Source: Diogma glabrata
Taxonomy: Eukaryota; Arthropoda; Insecta; Diptera; Cylindrotomidae
Assembly (NCBI GenBank): GCA_963693315.1
Contig: OY856186.1
Span: forward strand, 381,004,768-381,068,767
Reading direction: 5' to 3'
DNA: 64,000 bases
The translations under genes were made by a program, and so were the position numbers. Below the pieces are notes generated by a model. That model saw only the letters and a program-made list of their open reading frames with translations, made no database searches and was not told where the DNA came from. Shown here piece by piece: positions 11,750-24,165 of this stretch; the first letter of the stretch is position 1; every line of letters starts with the position of its first letter.

Positions 11750-12564
11750 CGATATGAGCTATAACGGAATTTACCGGCACTCTCACGATCGCATTTCTTG
11801 ACCTACACCGAATATTTTTTCTGGATACGTTGCGGCAAAAAATCTCTTGGACAAGTTCGCGAACTGGTCATATCCGGGTACACGTTAAGTGGCTAGAGCC
11901 AAAAAAAATCGAATAATCTAGGGCGTTATAACTTCCGTTTGAATCATAACATTTTAATAAAATTTATCAATATTGAATATTTGAACATATTTCTATCATT
12001 TTTCATTTTTTTCCAAATGACAACCTTGATTCCAGGTTCCTGAAAAATCAGCTGTTTTAAAAGTTTAATAAACTTTGTGGTTCTTGATCTTGCTGAAAAT
12101 GGCCAATCTTACATTTGAAAATTTTGTACAGGTAGATACAACATAAATCTTTCCAAAATTTAAAAAAAAAAAGTAGTTCAAGTATAGAGGTTGAGACACC
12201 GGGGCTGTTAAAACGAAAACAAACGCAAACGGCCATGCCTTTCTCATTTTGTTTATGTTGTTTAAACTCATACTAGCTTTTAGATAAATTTTTCAACTAT
12301 AACCTCAGAGATTTTCAGCTTTCTAACCCTAGAGGTTCCGGTGGAACTAGCGTTATACTAATCTAATTAATGGTACTTTCACGCCATACATTTACAGCAA
12401 CAAATCCTATAAAAATATCCCATGAAAATATTAAATAAATTTTCTTTTTTTGAGTTTTTATTTTTTTTCGCAAAAATTAAAAAAAAATTAAAACAAAGCT
12501 GAGTGAGTATTGTTTTAAATTAAGGAATATTTTCTTCGGATATTTGGAATATTTGGAAGTGGGT

Positions 12565-14510
12565 TAGTTGAAATAAATATTTATTTATTTCGGCAAAAAA
12601 TACACAAATTAAGACCAATAAGTCTTATTTACAATTTGATCAGAAAAAAAAATGTAAGAAAACAGCCAAACAAGACTAGCTTCAAAAGTAATACAATTAA
12701 TAACAATAATAATAATACTAATAACAACAATAATACTAATACAATATAATAAAATTACTCTATCACACTAACTTACAACTAACCTACTACAGTTCACTCG
12801 TTCCCCGAAGGTCCAACTCTCCACCAATGCCAGTGCAAGAAGTATAGCAATCAAAATGAAAAAAAGAAAATGCAATAATTCAAGTCCCAATCCAGTGTCA
12901 CGAGACAAGAGACTGAGACCAAAATTAAAGCAAGAAATAAAAGCAGCAGCAGACAACTCAAAACTCAAAAACAGCATCCAACAAGAAGAAATTAAGCATT
13001 AAGCAATGTTACCAAGTGTATTGAAGTGAGCCAAGCAAAGATTTTGGAAAACACGAACAGACGTAGCCTCTCTGATAGCCAAAGGCAACCCATTCCAGAG
13101 CCTACAAGTTCTCACAGCAAACGACAATTCCATAGCACAAGAAACATGGAATGGTATGACAAGATGCCTCGTTCGATTAGAGATAGTAAACGATAACTTC
13201 TCAAATAAGTACACAAGCTGACGATATTTGACAACCTTAAAGAGACATAGTACCGATCTCAACTTCAAGAACAACCGAAACTCAGTTCCGAGAAACTTAA
13301 ATGAGAACACAAATAGATGATCCCTCTTCCTGAGTGAATAGATAAATCGAATACAAGAGTTAAAACACAGCTTTAATCTATGAATAGTACCCATATTTGC
13401 CACAGAAAACACTTCACATCCATAAAGAAAAAAGGGCATGATAAGAGACTGGTCCAATTTACACCTCAATTCAACTGGAAGAAGATCTTTAATCAAATAC
13501 AGACGCCGAAGCATCATCCAAACTCTCCCGATAACAGAACTTACATGATCATCCCATGATAAGGTCTCATCCAAGATGAACCTCAGACTCCTAGCACTCC
13601 GAACATAGGGAACCTGAACATCATTTAATAAGATAGGAAGAAGACTCTGACTAACCGGATACCGATAGAAAGCAATGGCCTGACTCTTGGCAGGGTTTAA
13701 GATTAGAGAATTTTGATAGGACCACTCAGCAATTGAAGAAAGATCATAATTGATATCAGCAACATAGGTGGAAGATTCCGTGAGGGGAGCAGAGCAAGTA
13801 ATCTGAACAACGTCATCAAACAAATAAACTGAACAGTTTCTCAGAGCTGCAGGAAGATCATTTATGAAGAGACTAAACAGCAAGGGACCCAAAATAGACC
13901 CCTGGGGAACACCTCTGTAAAGTAGTCTAGAGGAGGAACACTTACCACCCACAACCGCATACTGAGATCGACCAGAGAGATAGGATAATATGAGGTTTGC
14001 TGCAGAGTTAGAAAAATCAAAAAAGTTTCTCAATTTAGAAATTAATTTAATATGATGAACACAATCAAATGCCTTACTAAAATCAAGAAGAAGCAGTATA
14101 GTCAACCTTTAACAATCCATATTACGACGAATTTCATCAGTAAGATCAAACATAGTGGACGTAGTGTTGTGAAATTTCCTAAACCCAGACTGTTTGACAT
14201 AGACACCAGTACCCCTATCAATAAAAGATAACATTTGAGTCTGAATCAGTCTTTCACACACTTTAGACAAAGCAGGAAGAATACTGATGGGCCTATAGTC
14301 AGCAACACATAGCGGATCATTGGTCTTGGGAATAGGTGTGACCAAAGCTTGCTGCCACTGGGATGGAAAAGTTGATGTGGTGAGGACAGTATTAAGCACA
14401 TGAACTACATATGGCGAAAACAAAGGAAAGACAACTTTCAGGAATTCAACAGGAATTTCGTCAGAGCCAACAGCATTTGATTTAATACATATAAAGTAGT
14501 TGCAAGATAC
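12565..14510 (-). mobile_element. 5'-truncated non-LTR retrotransposon (CR1/Jockey superfamily)
   Basis: A minus-strand element with a reverse-transcriptase reading frame (12999-14495) is followed by a 3' region rich in ATT/GTT triplets, then ATTGGTCTTAATTTGTG and a TAAA-type tail near 12570-12590. It is truncated at its 5' side just upstream of RT block 1 (IKSNAVGSDEIPVEFL near 14440-14495). It sits within the fold-back element. Confidence 0.8.
12999..14495 (-). pseudogene. Reverse transcriptase, one internal stop, altered active site
   Basis: The frame reads through the RT fingers and palm: SNAVGSDEIP, then WQQALVTPIPKTND and YRPISILPALSKVCERL (14109-14423). An in-frame TAA follows at 14109-14111, and the same frame continues with LDFSKAFDCVHH, GVPQGSILGPLLFSLFINDL and the thumb to a normal stop at 12999. 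The catalytic block that is usually [YF]ADD followed by VQI reads FDDVVQI here, so the Asp pair is displaced or one Asp is replaced. The tail SFAVRTCRLWNGLP is typical of the non-LTR C-terminal region. With one nonsense codon, this is a fairly recent but probably inactive copy. The N-terminal endonuclease is missing. Confidence 0.88.
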
Positions 14511-14984
14511 ATGGTTTTTTTACAACATTGGAGCCCCGCCCACTCCAAACGCTAACGAATCCAGCTAACTGACTGAAGACTATTTCTCTACTCAACATAT
14601 GTGACATAATATTAAAAAAGTCCAAGCGGCACGTATATCCGCTAGAAATAGGTAGATTTCGAGATCAGACAGTTTTGTGTGCCAGTAGAATCTGATGTAT
14701 CAGATTAGTTTAAACAAAACAAACTAATTTAAAACAGATATCGAACAAATTTTAAAAAGAAAATTAGCTACCTACAAGCAAAATTATATCTATCCAATTT
14801 TGCAACAAACAAATATAAAATCTACCACAGAACATGTGTGTGATAATTTATGACACAAACCTACTCTATATCATATGTTGTGCAATTACTGCAAAATATC
14901 AAAATAGTTTATTTCTAAGAAAAAAAATTAATTTCTTCTATTCAAATCTTTTATTTTTTGACTGTTATAAGGTTGACATTGACT

Positions 14985-16010
14985 GTTATAAGGTTTTTGG
15001 AAATTGTAGTTGGGGATTGTTGCAAACTTTTTTGTTGAAGCCAACAAGTCAAAAACCTCTAACTGCAGAGGTTTATATTTATAAGAAACGGATTAAAATG
15101 TTTCCACAGATTCTAAATTTATGAAGATTTTAAAAATATTAGTATCCAAATGGCCGTTATAACGGATTAAAAAAACACTTTTTTTTCTAGTATAAAGCCT
15201 ATAGTTCCTTAACCATGTGTCAGATTTTTCTGATTTACGAACTTGTCCAAGATATTAATAAAACACACATTTTTAAGAAAGGTTTTTTTAACTGGCTCCA
15301 CAAATGCAACCATGAGAGCGCCGGTTGATTCAAACGCATTTTGTGTTTTACAAGCTTTTTTGTTGGAGCCGTTCACTCAGAAACCTCCAACTGCAGAGGT
15401 CGTTTTTTTGAAAGAAACTGATTAAAAAGGTTTTAAAAATTCTAAATTTATGAAGTTTTTAAAAATATTAGAATCCAAACGGCCGTTATAACGGATCTAA
15501 AAAACAGAGTTTTTTTCTAGTATAAAGCCTCTAGTTTGTTAACCATGTGTTGGATTGGGCTGATTTACGAACTTGTCCAAGATATTAACAAAACGCACAT
15601 TTTTAAAAAAGGTTTTTTGATCTGGCCTTATAAATGCGACCGTGAGAGTGCCGGTTGTTTCAAAAAAAAATTTTTTTTTGCAAACTTTTTTGTTGGAGCC
15701 GCTCACTCAGGAACCTCTAACTGCAGAGGTCTAGTTTTAAAACAAATTGATAAAAAAGGTTCCAAAGATTCTAAATTTGTTAAATTTTTTGAAATATTAG
15801 TATCCAAACGGCCGTTATAACGGTTTTAAAAAATCAATTTTTTTCAGAAAAAAGCCTCTAGTTTCTTAACCACGTGTCGGATTTTGCTGATTCACGAACT
15901 TGTCCAAGATATTATTAAAACACACAAGTACAAAAAATTTTTTTGATCTACCTCAACAAATGCGACCGTGAGAGTGCCGGTCGTTTTCGTTATATCTCAT
16001 ATCGTTTATA
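14985..16010 (+). repeat. Three tandem units of about 329 bp (right arm of fold-back element)
   Basis: CTGCAGAGGT recurs at 15063, 15391 and 15721, giving periods of 328 and 330. Each unit has TTTTTTGTTG followed by AGCC, CTGCAGAGG, CGGCCGTTATAACGG or a near version, CTAGTATAAAGCC, GAACTTGTCCAAGATATTA and GAGAGYGCCGGTTG. The last unit ends at the AT run near 16010. Short open frames in this stretch are repeats of one another and are not taken as genes. Confidence 0.9.
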
Positions 16011-16209
16011 TACATATATATATATATAAATTTTTTTTTTTTTGTTTTTTTGTCTCCGCTTATCATATATAGTCGTTTGGCACAAAAATTTTTCCGAAAT
16101 TCCGAGATGAAGCCCATTGCAATAGGTAGATTTTTATATGAAATCTACCTAAAAATCAGCCTTTATAAAGTGCTTGCAATTTTATGTCGCTCGCCTCCCC
16201 TACTATATA

Positions 16210-17527
16210 GGAATATAACTATTCGCGATGATTAGCTACGATTTATATTATAAACAAAATATTATCTGCTTTCGTATATCGTAACTCATAAGGAAATTTG
16301 AATAAATTATTAGATAATTAATGCATGGAGGGATCAGTTTTTGTTGTTTTGAAATTTTTTTTTTATTTTTGATCTACGGGTGTGACAACCCCGCGTACTC
16401 CAGTCCCTGCTATTGACATACGAGTTAACGTGAGATATCACATACCACTGGCAATAGCAGTGAGATATCACTAGCCAAGGTGACATCTTAGGGGTGGTGG
16501 CGGATGAACTGTATTCAGTCAACGGTAGCACCCTCAATCTTAGATGTGAAATAATCCTTGATGATGAGACGCCATTGCTACCTTGAAGAAACGAGCCTTC
16601 ATATTTATGTGTGGGCTTTAATCTTCAAGAAAGATGGTGAGTCACGGGATCAAGGAATATGCAACCGGTTGGATTATTGGCAACTACACTTTTGTTTTGT
16701 TCCATCAAATTTTTGTAAAAATGTTTGCTATTTACTTTTTAATTTACTTTTATTTTCTCTATTCTATCATAAAATATTGGCCTATGTCATATTTTGTCAG
16801 TGATAGGATTTTTCGTTTAGTTATTCATTCTTTAACAAAAAATATAAAAAACAAAAAAAGAAAGATTTACGTCCATCAACACCTTTGAACGTATGTTGTT
16901 GTGGGACCTTGGTCTTAAAAGGTTTTTATGTGTTATTGTGACACATATTGTAATTCCTACAACACAACACATTTTATTAAAAAAAAAAAAATAACATGTT
17001 TCTATTTTTATTGAAACAAAAGGTCATACGCGAACGAAAAGAAATAAAAATATGTCAATATTTTCAACCGATATGAGGTCTTAGCTCGTCAGGAAAGCGA
17101 ATATTCCGAATCGAACGCCAAAGTTGCTTCAATAACTCTACAGGGTAGAATGGTGTAGTTGAGGTAACCACACGTTATGTTAACGTTTTAAAAATTTTAT
17201 GTTTTAAAAATTAAATGTAGTTCAATCAACCTCAAATACTTCTGTTTTGAAATAAAAACTTCATAATATAAGGCCAAGGTCATTTTCTATGATGGCAGTG
17301 TGGCATTGATTTAAATTAGCTTGAGTTTAAAAAAAATATTGATTTGAATCAATTGACGAAATCTCTAAACAATATTTTACAAAATCAAAAAAGTGAAAAA
17401 AGAAATTACGTAAGAAAAGCTAAAAATTATGCAGAAACTTTCGATCAAAATTCAAAATAAAGTGATGATTTATTGTTAAATCGAAGAGTCTTTCTACAGT
17501 CTACACCAATACTAATACAAAAATATA
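16210..17527. repeat. 1.3-kb direct duplication, copy 2
   Basis: It is nearly identical to 10272-11590. Both copies end at the same text (CTAATACAAAAATATA), after which copy 1 continues into the AT microsatellite and copy 2 continues into ordinary sequence. This looks like an undisturbed version of the locus into which, in copy 1, the fold-back element is inserted. Confidence 0.93.
16845..16991 (+). mobile_element. Family-A non-LTR retrotransposon 3' tail, second copy
   Basis: Same tail as at 10905-11056, carried in the duplicated segment. It ends in a poly-A run of about 13. Confidence 0.75.
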
Positions 17528-17754
17528 ATAGAAAATTGCAACCTTTACATCAATTTAATAAAACAATATGTTCAACTCTGCTACCATGGCTCTTGAAATC
17601 GTTAGTAAGATGGGATTCAAAATAACTTCTAATTAACTGTAGTGTTCAAAAGGTTGGCAAATTTCATGATATTTATATAAATATCAAAATATCTGATATG
17701 TATAGTTCTGATATTTATTTTTTAATAAGTTGTTTATCTTAAATATTACATGGT

Positions 17755-17860
17755 GTCCACCAGGTATGGAATTCTGGAAAGTCATGGAAAGTCAGGGGAT
17801 TTTATTTTGGTCAGGGAAAGTCATGGAAAGTCATGAAATTTTAATCATTTCTCTGGAAAA
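17755..17860. repeat. Short tandem GGAAAGTCATGGAAAGTCA-type repeat
   Basis: GGAAAGTCATGGAAAGTCAGG and GGGAAAGTCATGGAAAGTCATG occur within 70 bases of each other. Similar text is common in arthropod repeats. The flanks (17528-17754 and 17861-18200) hold no recognisable gene. Confidence 0.55.
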
Positions 17861-18204
17861 TTTTTATTTTAACAAATGCTTTCGTTAAAAATTATATTTC
17901 ATATATTCTTAAAATCATATAAATTTCCGGTTGGAGAAAAATTATATTTTTTCGTTTATATATGCACAAAAAATTCCCTTTGTATCCTGTCGCTATGACA
18001 ATGTGATGATCTTAATAGTTTGCCTATTTGCACTAACCAACTGACAAGTGAAATGGGTAAAAGAATATGCTTGGAACTCCCGTCTGATGCACCCGATTTC
18101 TCCGTCTACTATTGAAGACGATTCATTTTACTACTATTGGTGATGATATTTATTTAATATTATTTAAAACAACGAGATCAGCATCATTGCGACAAAGTTC
18201 TAGC

Positions 18205-18835
18205 TAATGTTGTTGTGGTTCGCGACGGGTTTGATGCTAATGTTCCGGCTCCATGTCCAGGTTCTCTGCTACTGCCCTTAGGCGGTACCACAAATTTGCC
18301 TGCGTCAGGTTGGTTAAATTATCAGGACAATTGGTCAAGGACAAGGTTGTCTACATCGTGCGGCGTACCCTCACATGCGGGACACTTGTCAATAGTTTCA
18401 GGAACAACTCTACTTATGTAGTTGTTTAGGATGCGTGACCAACCGGATCTTAGTTGGGCTAGGGTGGATCTGGTGCTACGAGGTAGCTGGACCTCCTCGA
18501 CCCTCGTCAGCGACTTTTGGTGGATTGGATTTCTATTTATAAGAACTCGATTTGGAGCGTAGCTCCTTATTACGTTTTTAACATTGCTTTTAAGCCCGTT
18601 CTATACGTAGATTCGTCAATTTTAACAGTAACCTGGCTATCTCTGACATCATGCAGAAAGCATCTTGCATCTTGTCATTGCAAGCATGTTGCTCTTTGTG
18701 ACAGGCCAATAGATATTGTTTGGTTAGCTTTTCATTATGTCCATGGACCAGCAATATGTTACATTCCTCGTGCAAGTGATCTCGGTGGGCCATCAAGTGA
18801 CATCCGGTTGCGGTTCGCAATGTAGCGTTCTATGT
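18205..18835 (-). pseudogene. Jockey-type non-LTR retrotransposon 3' end (family B), decayed
   Basis: On the minus strand the translation matches, with breaks, the C-terminal 190 residues of the copy at 53562-54710. Shared blocks include LRTATGCHLMA, ECNIL, KQYLLACHKEQ, LPRSTRSTLAQLRSGWSRIL and KCPACEGTPHDV. It ends with the same 3' text (GAGCCGGAA, stop, then CGTCGC and ACAACAACA). Stops and frameshifts show it is dead. Confidence 0.8.
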
Positions 18836-18924
18836 TGTTTGTAACTTATTCCAGAGAGTGTCGGCAACTATTGTTTTGGTATTCTAAAAGGACCAGACCA
18901 TAAGATGTCTTCCTATTGTTTTGT

Positions 18925-19203
18925 AAGTTGTTATTATGGTATTTTTATCTCTGCCCCATGAACTACTCGCCAGTGCTTTCGACGAAAGGTGCAGATCCGT
19001 CGCTACACTTTTTTGGTAAAGAAACAGCTGTCACTGGCCTGACTGCTTCATCCACTCCTCGTCATGGTTGGTATTGAAAGAAATCCAGGACCAACTAAAA
19101 CATGGCACTGTACAATATGTAAAAAAATCTTAAGGGCAAACACAACATCTATTCAGTGTAATACCTGTAAGGAATGGTGCCACCTCAGGTCTTGTAGCTA
19201 ATC
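18925..19203 (+). pseudogene. 5' coding fragment of a non-LTR retrotransposon: NPGP motif and PHD-like finger
   Basis: The plus-strand frame reads LLVMVGIERNPGPTKTW, then a zinc-finger pattern CTICKK, CNTCKEWCHLRSC, and a stop at 19201. The order, an NPGP motif followed by a Cys-rich PHD-like finger, is a widespread N-terminal arrangement in CR1/Jockey-type retrotransposon proteins. Here it is a fragment that directly abuts an antisense RT fragment at 19226. The NPGP motif resembles 2A-like sequences but lacks the usual Asp before the Val/Ile-Glu pair. Confidence 0.65.
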
Positions 19204-19225
19204 GATATTTGATGTTAAGTGTCGA

Positions 19226-19580
19226 TTACCCACAAATTGAATAGTACGCATTTGAACAAAGTCCAAGTGAACTCGGCTGGATACATGCAGCGCCCAAGTA
19301 TTGACACATATTGATTGAAATATCGTTGAGAAGCTCGGTCTTCAAACTATAAACAATCAACAGCTGTGTTTTGGTGGTATTAAGATTGACCAAATTTTGG
19401 TTACTCCAGTCGGCAAAGTTGTCTTTTACATTTATCTCTCTGTCTCTCCGGGCAAGATTTATTCGTTTATTTTGTTTACCCTTTGAATATTGGAGGACGA
19501 ATGATTTGTGCAATGTAATATTATCTGCAAAACTATATATTGGTTTCCTGGTGTTCGCAGTTTGTTGATATAAATTTAAA
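19226..19580 (-). pseudogene. Family-A reverse transcriptase fragment
   Basis: On the minus strand it encodes SKGKQNKRINLARRDREINV, then FADWSNQNLVNLNTTKTQLL. This is the same segment as in the copy at 59050-59210 (KGKMHERINPARRDAAINV, NLVNFNSTKTQLL). It starts near the position of the FADD motif, which is broken here by a frameshift. Fragment only. Confidence 0.8.
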
Positions 19581-20169
19581 ATAGGGTGTGTGACAAAACC
19601 TGGTTAAACCGATTCGGCAACATTCTACAAATACTTTGTGGGTGAGTATTCTTCTAAGAAAATCAAATCAATTTTACCCGAATCTGGTACATTTTTCTCG
19701 TCCTACCTGAGCAACTGCCTTTTCCAACCCATTTATTGTTCACATATCTTTAGAACGTTTCCTTCTAATAATTTTATTACTAGATCCATAAGGTCAAGTA
19801 AATTCCTTAAACAAATCCTAATTCCTCAAAACCTTAACCTCTGTTAGTATGATATCTTCGGCTGTTCAGAGACGTTAATTTCTAATTTATAATAAATCAC
19901 ACCAAACATCATGATTAGCTTTGTATAAATAAAAAAATGAAAACCAAAATGTGTCGGTCAGTCAGAAAATTTTAAATAAACAGCAACGTGCAACGCATCA
20001 CTCTCTCGTTTTTTACCTCTTTGCCTATAAACTAAATTCAAATATGGCAATTCCAATTTAGTTTATATGCAATTTATCAAGTCTATTCGTCTATATCTTC
20101 GATTACACAAGTCCAAATGAAGAATACGATTGCTCGCTTTGTTTTGTTTATTTGTCCAAGTTGCATCAT

Positions 20170-20765
20170 CAATACCCATACAAGGTTGTACAACTGGTCC
20201 AGTAGTGGTCCATTACTCGCGACCAGTAATGCAGCAATGGTCAAGTACTGGCAACCATAACTGAACCATAAAAATAATGTGACTGGATGATACCTTCGAA
20301 CAATAAATTACTGCCATTCACGAACCAAAGAAAAAAGCCAGCAAAGACCTATACAAAGTTATAAAACTGGCCCAGTTATGGACAGTTACCGGCAGTAGTA
20401 AATCAACAATATCTGGGTACTGGCAACCATGACCCATAGTACTGGCAAGTATGACTCGGCCATTAACATAATTTTACTTGTTTAAAAACTTCGGAAAATA
20501 AATGGCTGCCCAATAACAATAGCCAATTAATGTTAACGATTCATTGGCCGATTCATGGTTCCAGCAATGACCCAATAACAATAGCCAAGTATTGTTTATC
20601 ATTCATGGGCCAATGCTTGCCCATTCAAATGTATCTAAATACTGTCGTTTTTATGTTAACCATAGATCTGCCGATGAATGGTTCAAGTACTGGCCCAATA
20701 ACAAAGTCAAGTCCTGTTAACCATTAATGGACCAGTGCTTGACCATATTTCAAATTATGGAAAAT
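20170..20765. repeat. Degenerate tandem repeats built on CAAGTACTGG/CCAGTAMTGG words
   Basis: Words such as GGTCAAGTACTGGCAACCAT, CCAGTAATG, GGCCAATGCTTGCCCATT and CAAGTACTGGCCCAATAAC recur irregularly for about 600 bases in both orientations, with a spacing of roughly 60-130. It looks like an old minisatellite with palindromic units. No coding content is supported. Confidence 0.6.
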
Positions 20766-21344
20766 CCTGTTGGGTAGTCATTCCTTTCCACCACACCATT
20801 GGTGGTGTATTTCTATTATCTAAACTGAGATTGAAATACATATTTTGGAAATAGTGTAAATTCAGTTAAAGGCGATATTACAAATTAAATGAAATTTGAA
20901 ATATAATTATATTTAAATAAGTAAGTAAATGCTTCTTCTCTTTGGTGGTTCTTCAAACGTTACCTAAAAATCGATGGTCAAGCCTAAATTAGTTAGGTGA
21001 TCAGGTGCATTTAAAGCCATGTCCCTGCTTCGATAAAAAAGTTTCTTAACATCTAAAGGTTGCTATAGTTTAAGATCGACTTCCAGTTTATGCCAAATTT
21101 GAACTACAACGGCAATAGCCGTTTTATATCTTTGGGTTCTGTCTAAAGCGACTGCTTTTTTCTTTAGATAACAAAGTATATCTTTAGCATTCATTTCAAT
21201 ATTTACTTATGTCAGGATCTATGTAATCTTTATGGACTTGGCATAGCTGAATCAGGTAACCTCGATTTGGCATACGTTTTGCGGGCAGTACTGCGACTGT
21301 TAACAGTTTTTCCAACTTTAAGGTAGAAATAGTTAATTATTACT

Positions 21345-21440
21345 TTTTTTATAAATATCATGATATATATCAAGGAATAAATATCGTGATATGTATCAAT
21401 GATATACATCGGATATATATCATTGATATATATCATGCCA
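21345..21440. repeat. Palindromic GATATATATCA minisatellite
   Basis: ATGATATATATCA-like units, many self-complementary, recur about six times (for example ATGATATACATC and TTGATATATATCATG). Confidence 0.75.
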
Positions 21441-21549
21441 ACATTGCTTGCCAATCATCGTGAATTTTTTTGAAAGTATTTTTTCTTTGTTTGAATAATA
21501 AATTGATGAGGGCCTTGCTCTCAATCCGATAAACGTAATGCCTGAATTA

Positions 21550-21685
21550 GGGATATTCACTAAACATCGATGTATTGAAATAACTCGATGTTTACACACT
21601 TTACATCGGATATATTCGATGTTTTTTTAAAGAATTTTTCTAATCGATGTATCGATGTTTTTTATAAAAACATCGAATCAATGAA
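21550..21685. repeat. Cluster of CATCGATG-type palindromes
   Basis: AACATCGATGT, CTCGATGTTT, ACATCGGATATATTCGATGT, TCGATGTATCGATG and AACATCGAATC fall within 135 bases. It could be the remains of a small inverted-repeat element; no clean ends were found. Confidence 0.5.
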
Positions 21686-22137
21686 AAACTATTCTGGCAA
21701 GGGTGCTTTTTGATTATTATTAATTTTTAATTTTTTCACATTTTCTTTTTAAAAATTGTACAAACGCTAAAAATTAGTTGGTTGCGGCTGATTTAGCTAA
21801 TAAACATATACCGTGTGTATTTAGCGCATACTCTTAATTTAATTGCGCAAAATACAGTAAAATTGTGTACGATATTGGGACAAGTCGTGGCTGTTGAGCA
21901 CTTCTTTATTTGAAACTTCATAAACATCAGTTTCCGATTATGGTTTTTGACTAAACTTGTTAAATGTGCTAATATATTAAAATATGATTTGTTACAGTTT
22001 AGTTCCAACTTCCGGTTCGTCAATTGCGGCAAAATGTTTTTTTAATTTCTCTATTCGTACAATAGGTGTGTATAAAGATTTCAACGTTTGGGAATAGTCA
22101 ATGGTATTTTGTACGACACGTACATCGATGCGTGTTA

Positions 22138-22232
22138 GGGTTGCACCGATTAATCGGTAGATAATTGGTATTCGGCCATATCGGCTATTTTGCATCGGTT
22201 TTTTAGTTCGATTAATCAGCCGATTATCAAGA
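22138..22232. mobile_element. Possible hAT-like terminus (TAGGGTTGCACCGAT)
   Basis: TTAGGGTTGCACCGATTAATC followed by palindromic CGATTAAT/ATTAATCG and CGGCCATATCGGC words resembles the termini of small hAT elements. The partner end and target duplication were not located. Confidence 0.35.
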
Positions 22233-22969
22233 CATGCGTTTTTATTTCATGCGTGACGATATGTATAGAACAAAATGGGTCGTAGTCTGTAAATCAATTT
22301 GCAGTCTTACAATATGAATTTTTTGATTTCTAACAAAATGAACAAAAGTGTTTTTGACCAACAAGTTTGTTATGGTTTACCGGAAGTGATGTAGAAATTT
22401 TTTATAACTTTTTACCGCTTATCAATTTTTATCACCGCTAATCAACTTTTATCGTCGGTTGCAAATATACACCTTTAGTGATGAATCCATATTTTTTGGC
22501 AGATAGTCAAAGAATTTAAAAATTGTAATCTTCGACGAAAAACGTTTAAGATTTAGAAAGCGATTTAGTGTTCTTCGAAGGTCTTAACATCAAACAATTC
22601 TCGTAAATCGAAGTATTGACATCTTGGAGGTGGTTTTTACCCCAAATAATGATTATGGTTACAATTATGAAATATTTGTAAGAGAATTTCGTTGAATGAT
22701 ACAATTTGATAAGGAGTGAATTACATTTGATGTAGTATTAACAAAATGATAGAGCTGCTGCGAAGACCTTCACTCATTACACCCTTCTTTAGTCAAGTCC
22801 GTTATGTTATTTGGATATGTTAATGTAGTGGGTAGTCAAGTGAAACTGACCCCGGTTTCAATTCCAATTAACCGATATTTAAGTTTGATAAATTGGAAGG
22901 TCGTTATTTGATTTCGTAACCTATTTACAAATAAAAGAATGAAGGTAATCCACTGAAACTCTACCAAGA

Positions 22970-23115
22970 AATTTAAAGAATTTAAAGGCGGATAACATGC
23001 AGGACAATTGTCACTCAAAACAAAAACCAAAACTGTCACTCGTGACCAACCGGATCTAAATTGTACTAGAATGCCTAAGTTCTTACAAGTACTGCGTTTG
23101 GTATGATGTCTCTTA
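22970..23115 (-). pseudogene. Family-B retrotransposon scrap
   Basis: On the minus strand, the words LGILVQFRSGWSRV and then CPACY align to LAQLRSGWSRI and KCPICEG of the family-B copy at 54450-54540. It is short and strongly diverged. Confidence 0.55.
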
Positions 23116-23931
23116 TTGCTTTTTATATAGTCCTTATTGTTCTCATTAGTCATGTTTTACTAAATGATTTGATATTTAAAAAAAAGTTGCGCTTTTGAAA
23201 AATATTCTAAAAACAGTCAAATATTTTTCTAGCTCTATCTGTAAAGACCTCTATCCCAAAGAAAAATTCTTCTAAGAAAAAATCTGAAAAACTTTATGAA
23301 ATGACTCCCAAAATCCAATTCTAAAACGGTTGTATGAGATTTGTTTGTGTAAATTATTACAACTAATACTAGTTAAGCATTGAATTGTGCTTAATTACAA
23401 GGTGCCTTGGTTATTCAACATCGTATTAAAATAAATCTACCGGTTATGTATACGCTCTTGTTTGTTTTTCACTAGTTAAATAATTAAAAAATATGATGTC
23501 ACATGCAAGTGGTCATGGTAAAATAAAATAAATTAAATTGTTGAAAACTAATCGCATTTCATATTTTACAGCTATACAAAAATATAATACAGCTTCTAAT
23601 TAATTTGTGTATCATTTAAACAACACAATTTTCTTGAAGTTCCTATTTATATAGGTTAATTATATTTATAAAATATCTGGAATTTTAATTCATTTTTTTA
23701 AACCATCGAATTTTATTCTGTACTATTTTGATCGACTTCATCTTCGCAGCTTCGCTAAGATAATCATTTTTAGTTCTATAACATATTTTTAAACTTTTGT
23801 GAAATGTTTTTGTAAAATAACGGTATTTTCAAACCAATAAAATTTCTATTATTTTTTCATTCTAGATTTTTGAAACTTAAAAATAAAGTTTTAAATTAAT
23901 CTTGTTAAGAATTGAATTGAGTTAATAAATC
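23116..23931 (+). other. Upstream region of cyclin Q, no gene seen
   Basis: This AT-rich stretch should contain the promoter and 5' UTR of cyclin Q. Nothing else was recognised. The sequence just before the ATG (AATAAATC) is an acceptable insect start context. Confidence 0.4.
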
Positions 23932-24165
23932 ATGAAAGATTTCATTGACGTTATGGCTCTACAGCAACAGAGTCAACGAGATTCTTTAAAAACATGCAAA
24001 AATATACCGATTGATTACAAAACGAAACAAGGGAATGGAGTCCCATCAAGATTTTTATTCGAATGTGCTATTAAATTAAATATGAAACCGTTAACATCAG
24101 CCATGGCAGCAGTAATTTTTCACCGATTTACACGTGAAGTAGGAAACTGTGAATACGATCCATTT
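23932..24165 (+). CDS. CCNQ: Cyclin Q exon 1
   Basis: 78 codons from ATG to DPF, followed by the donor GTAAGT. It encodes a polar N-terminus with QQQ and the first cyclin-fold helices. Confidence 0.93.
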
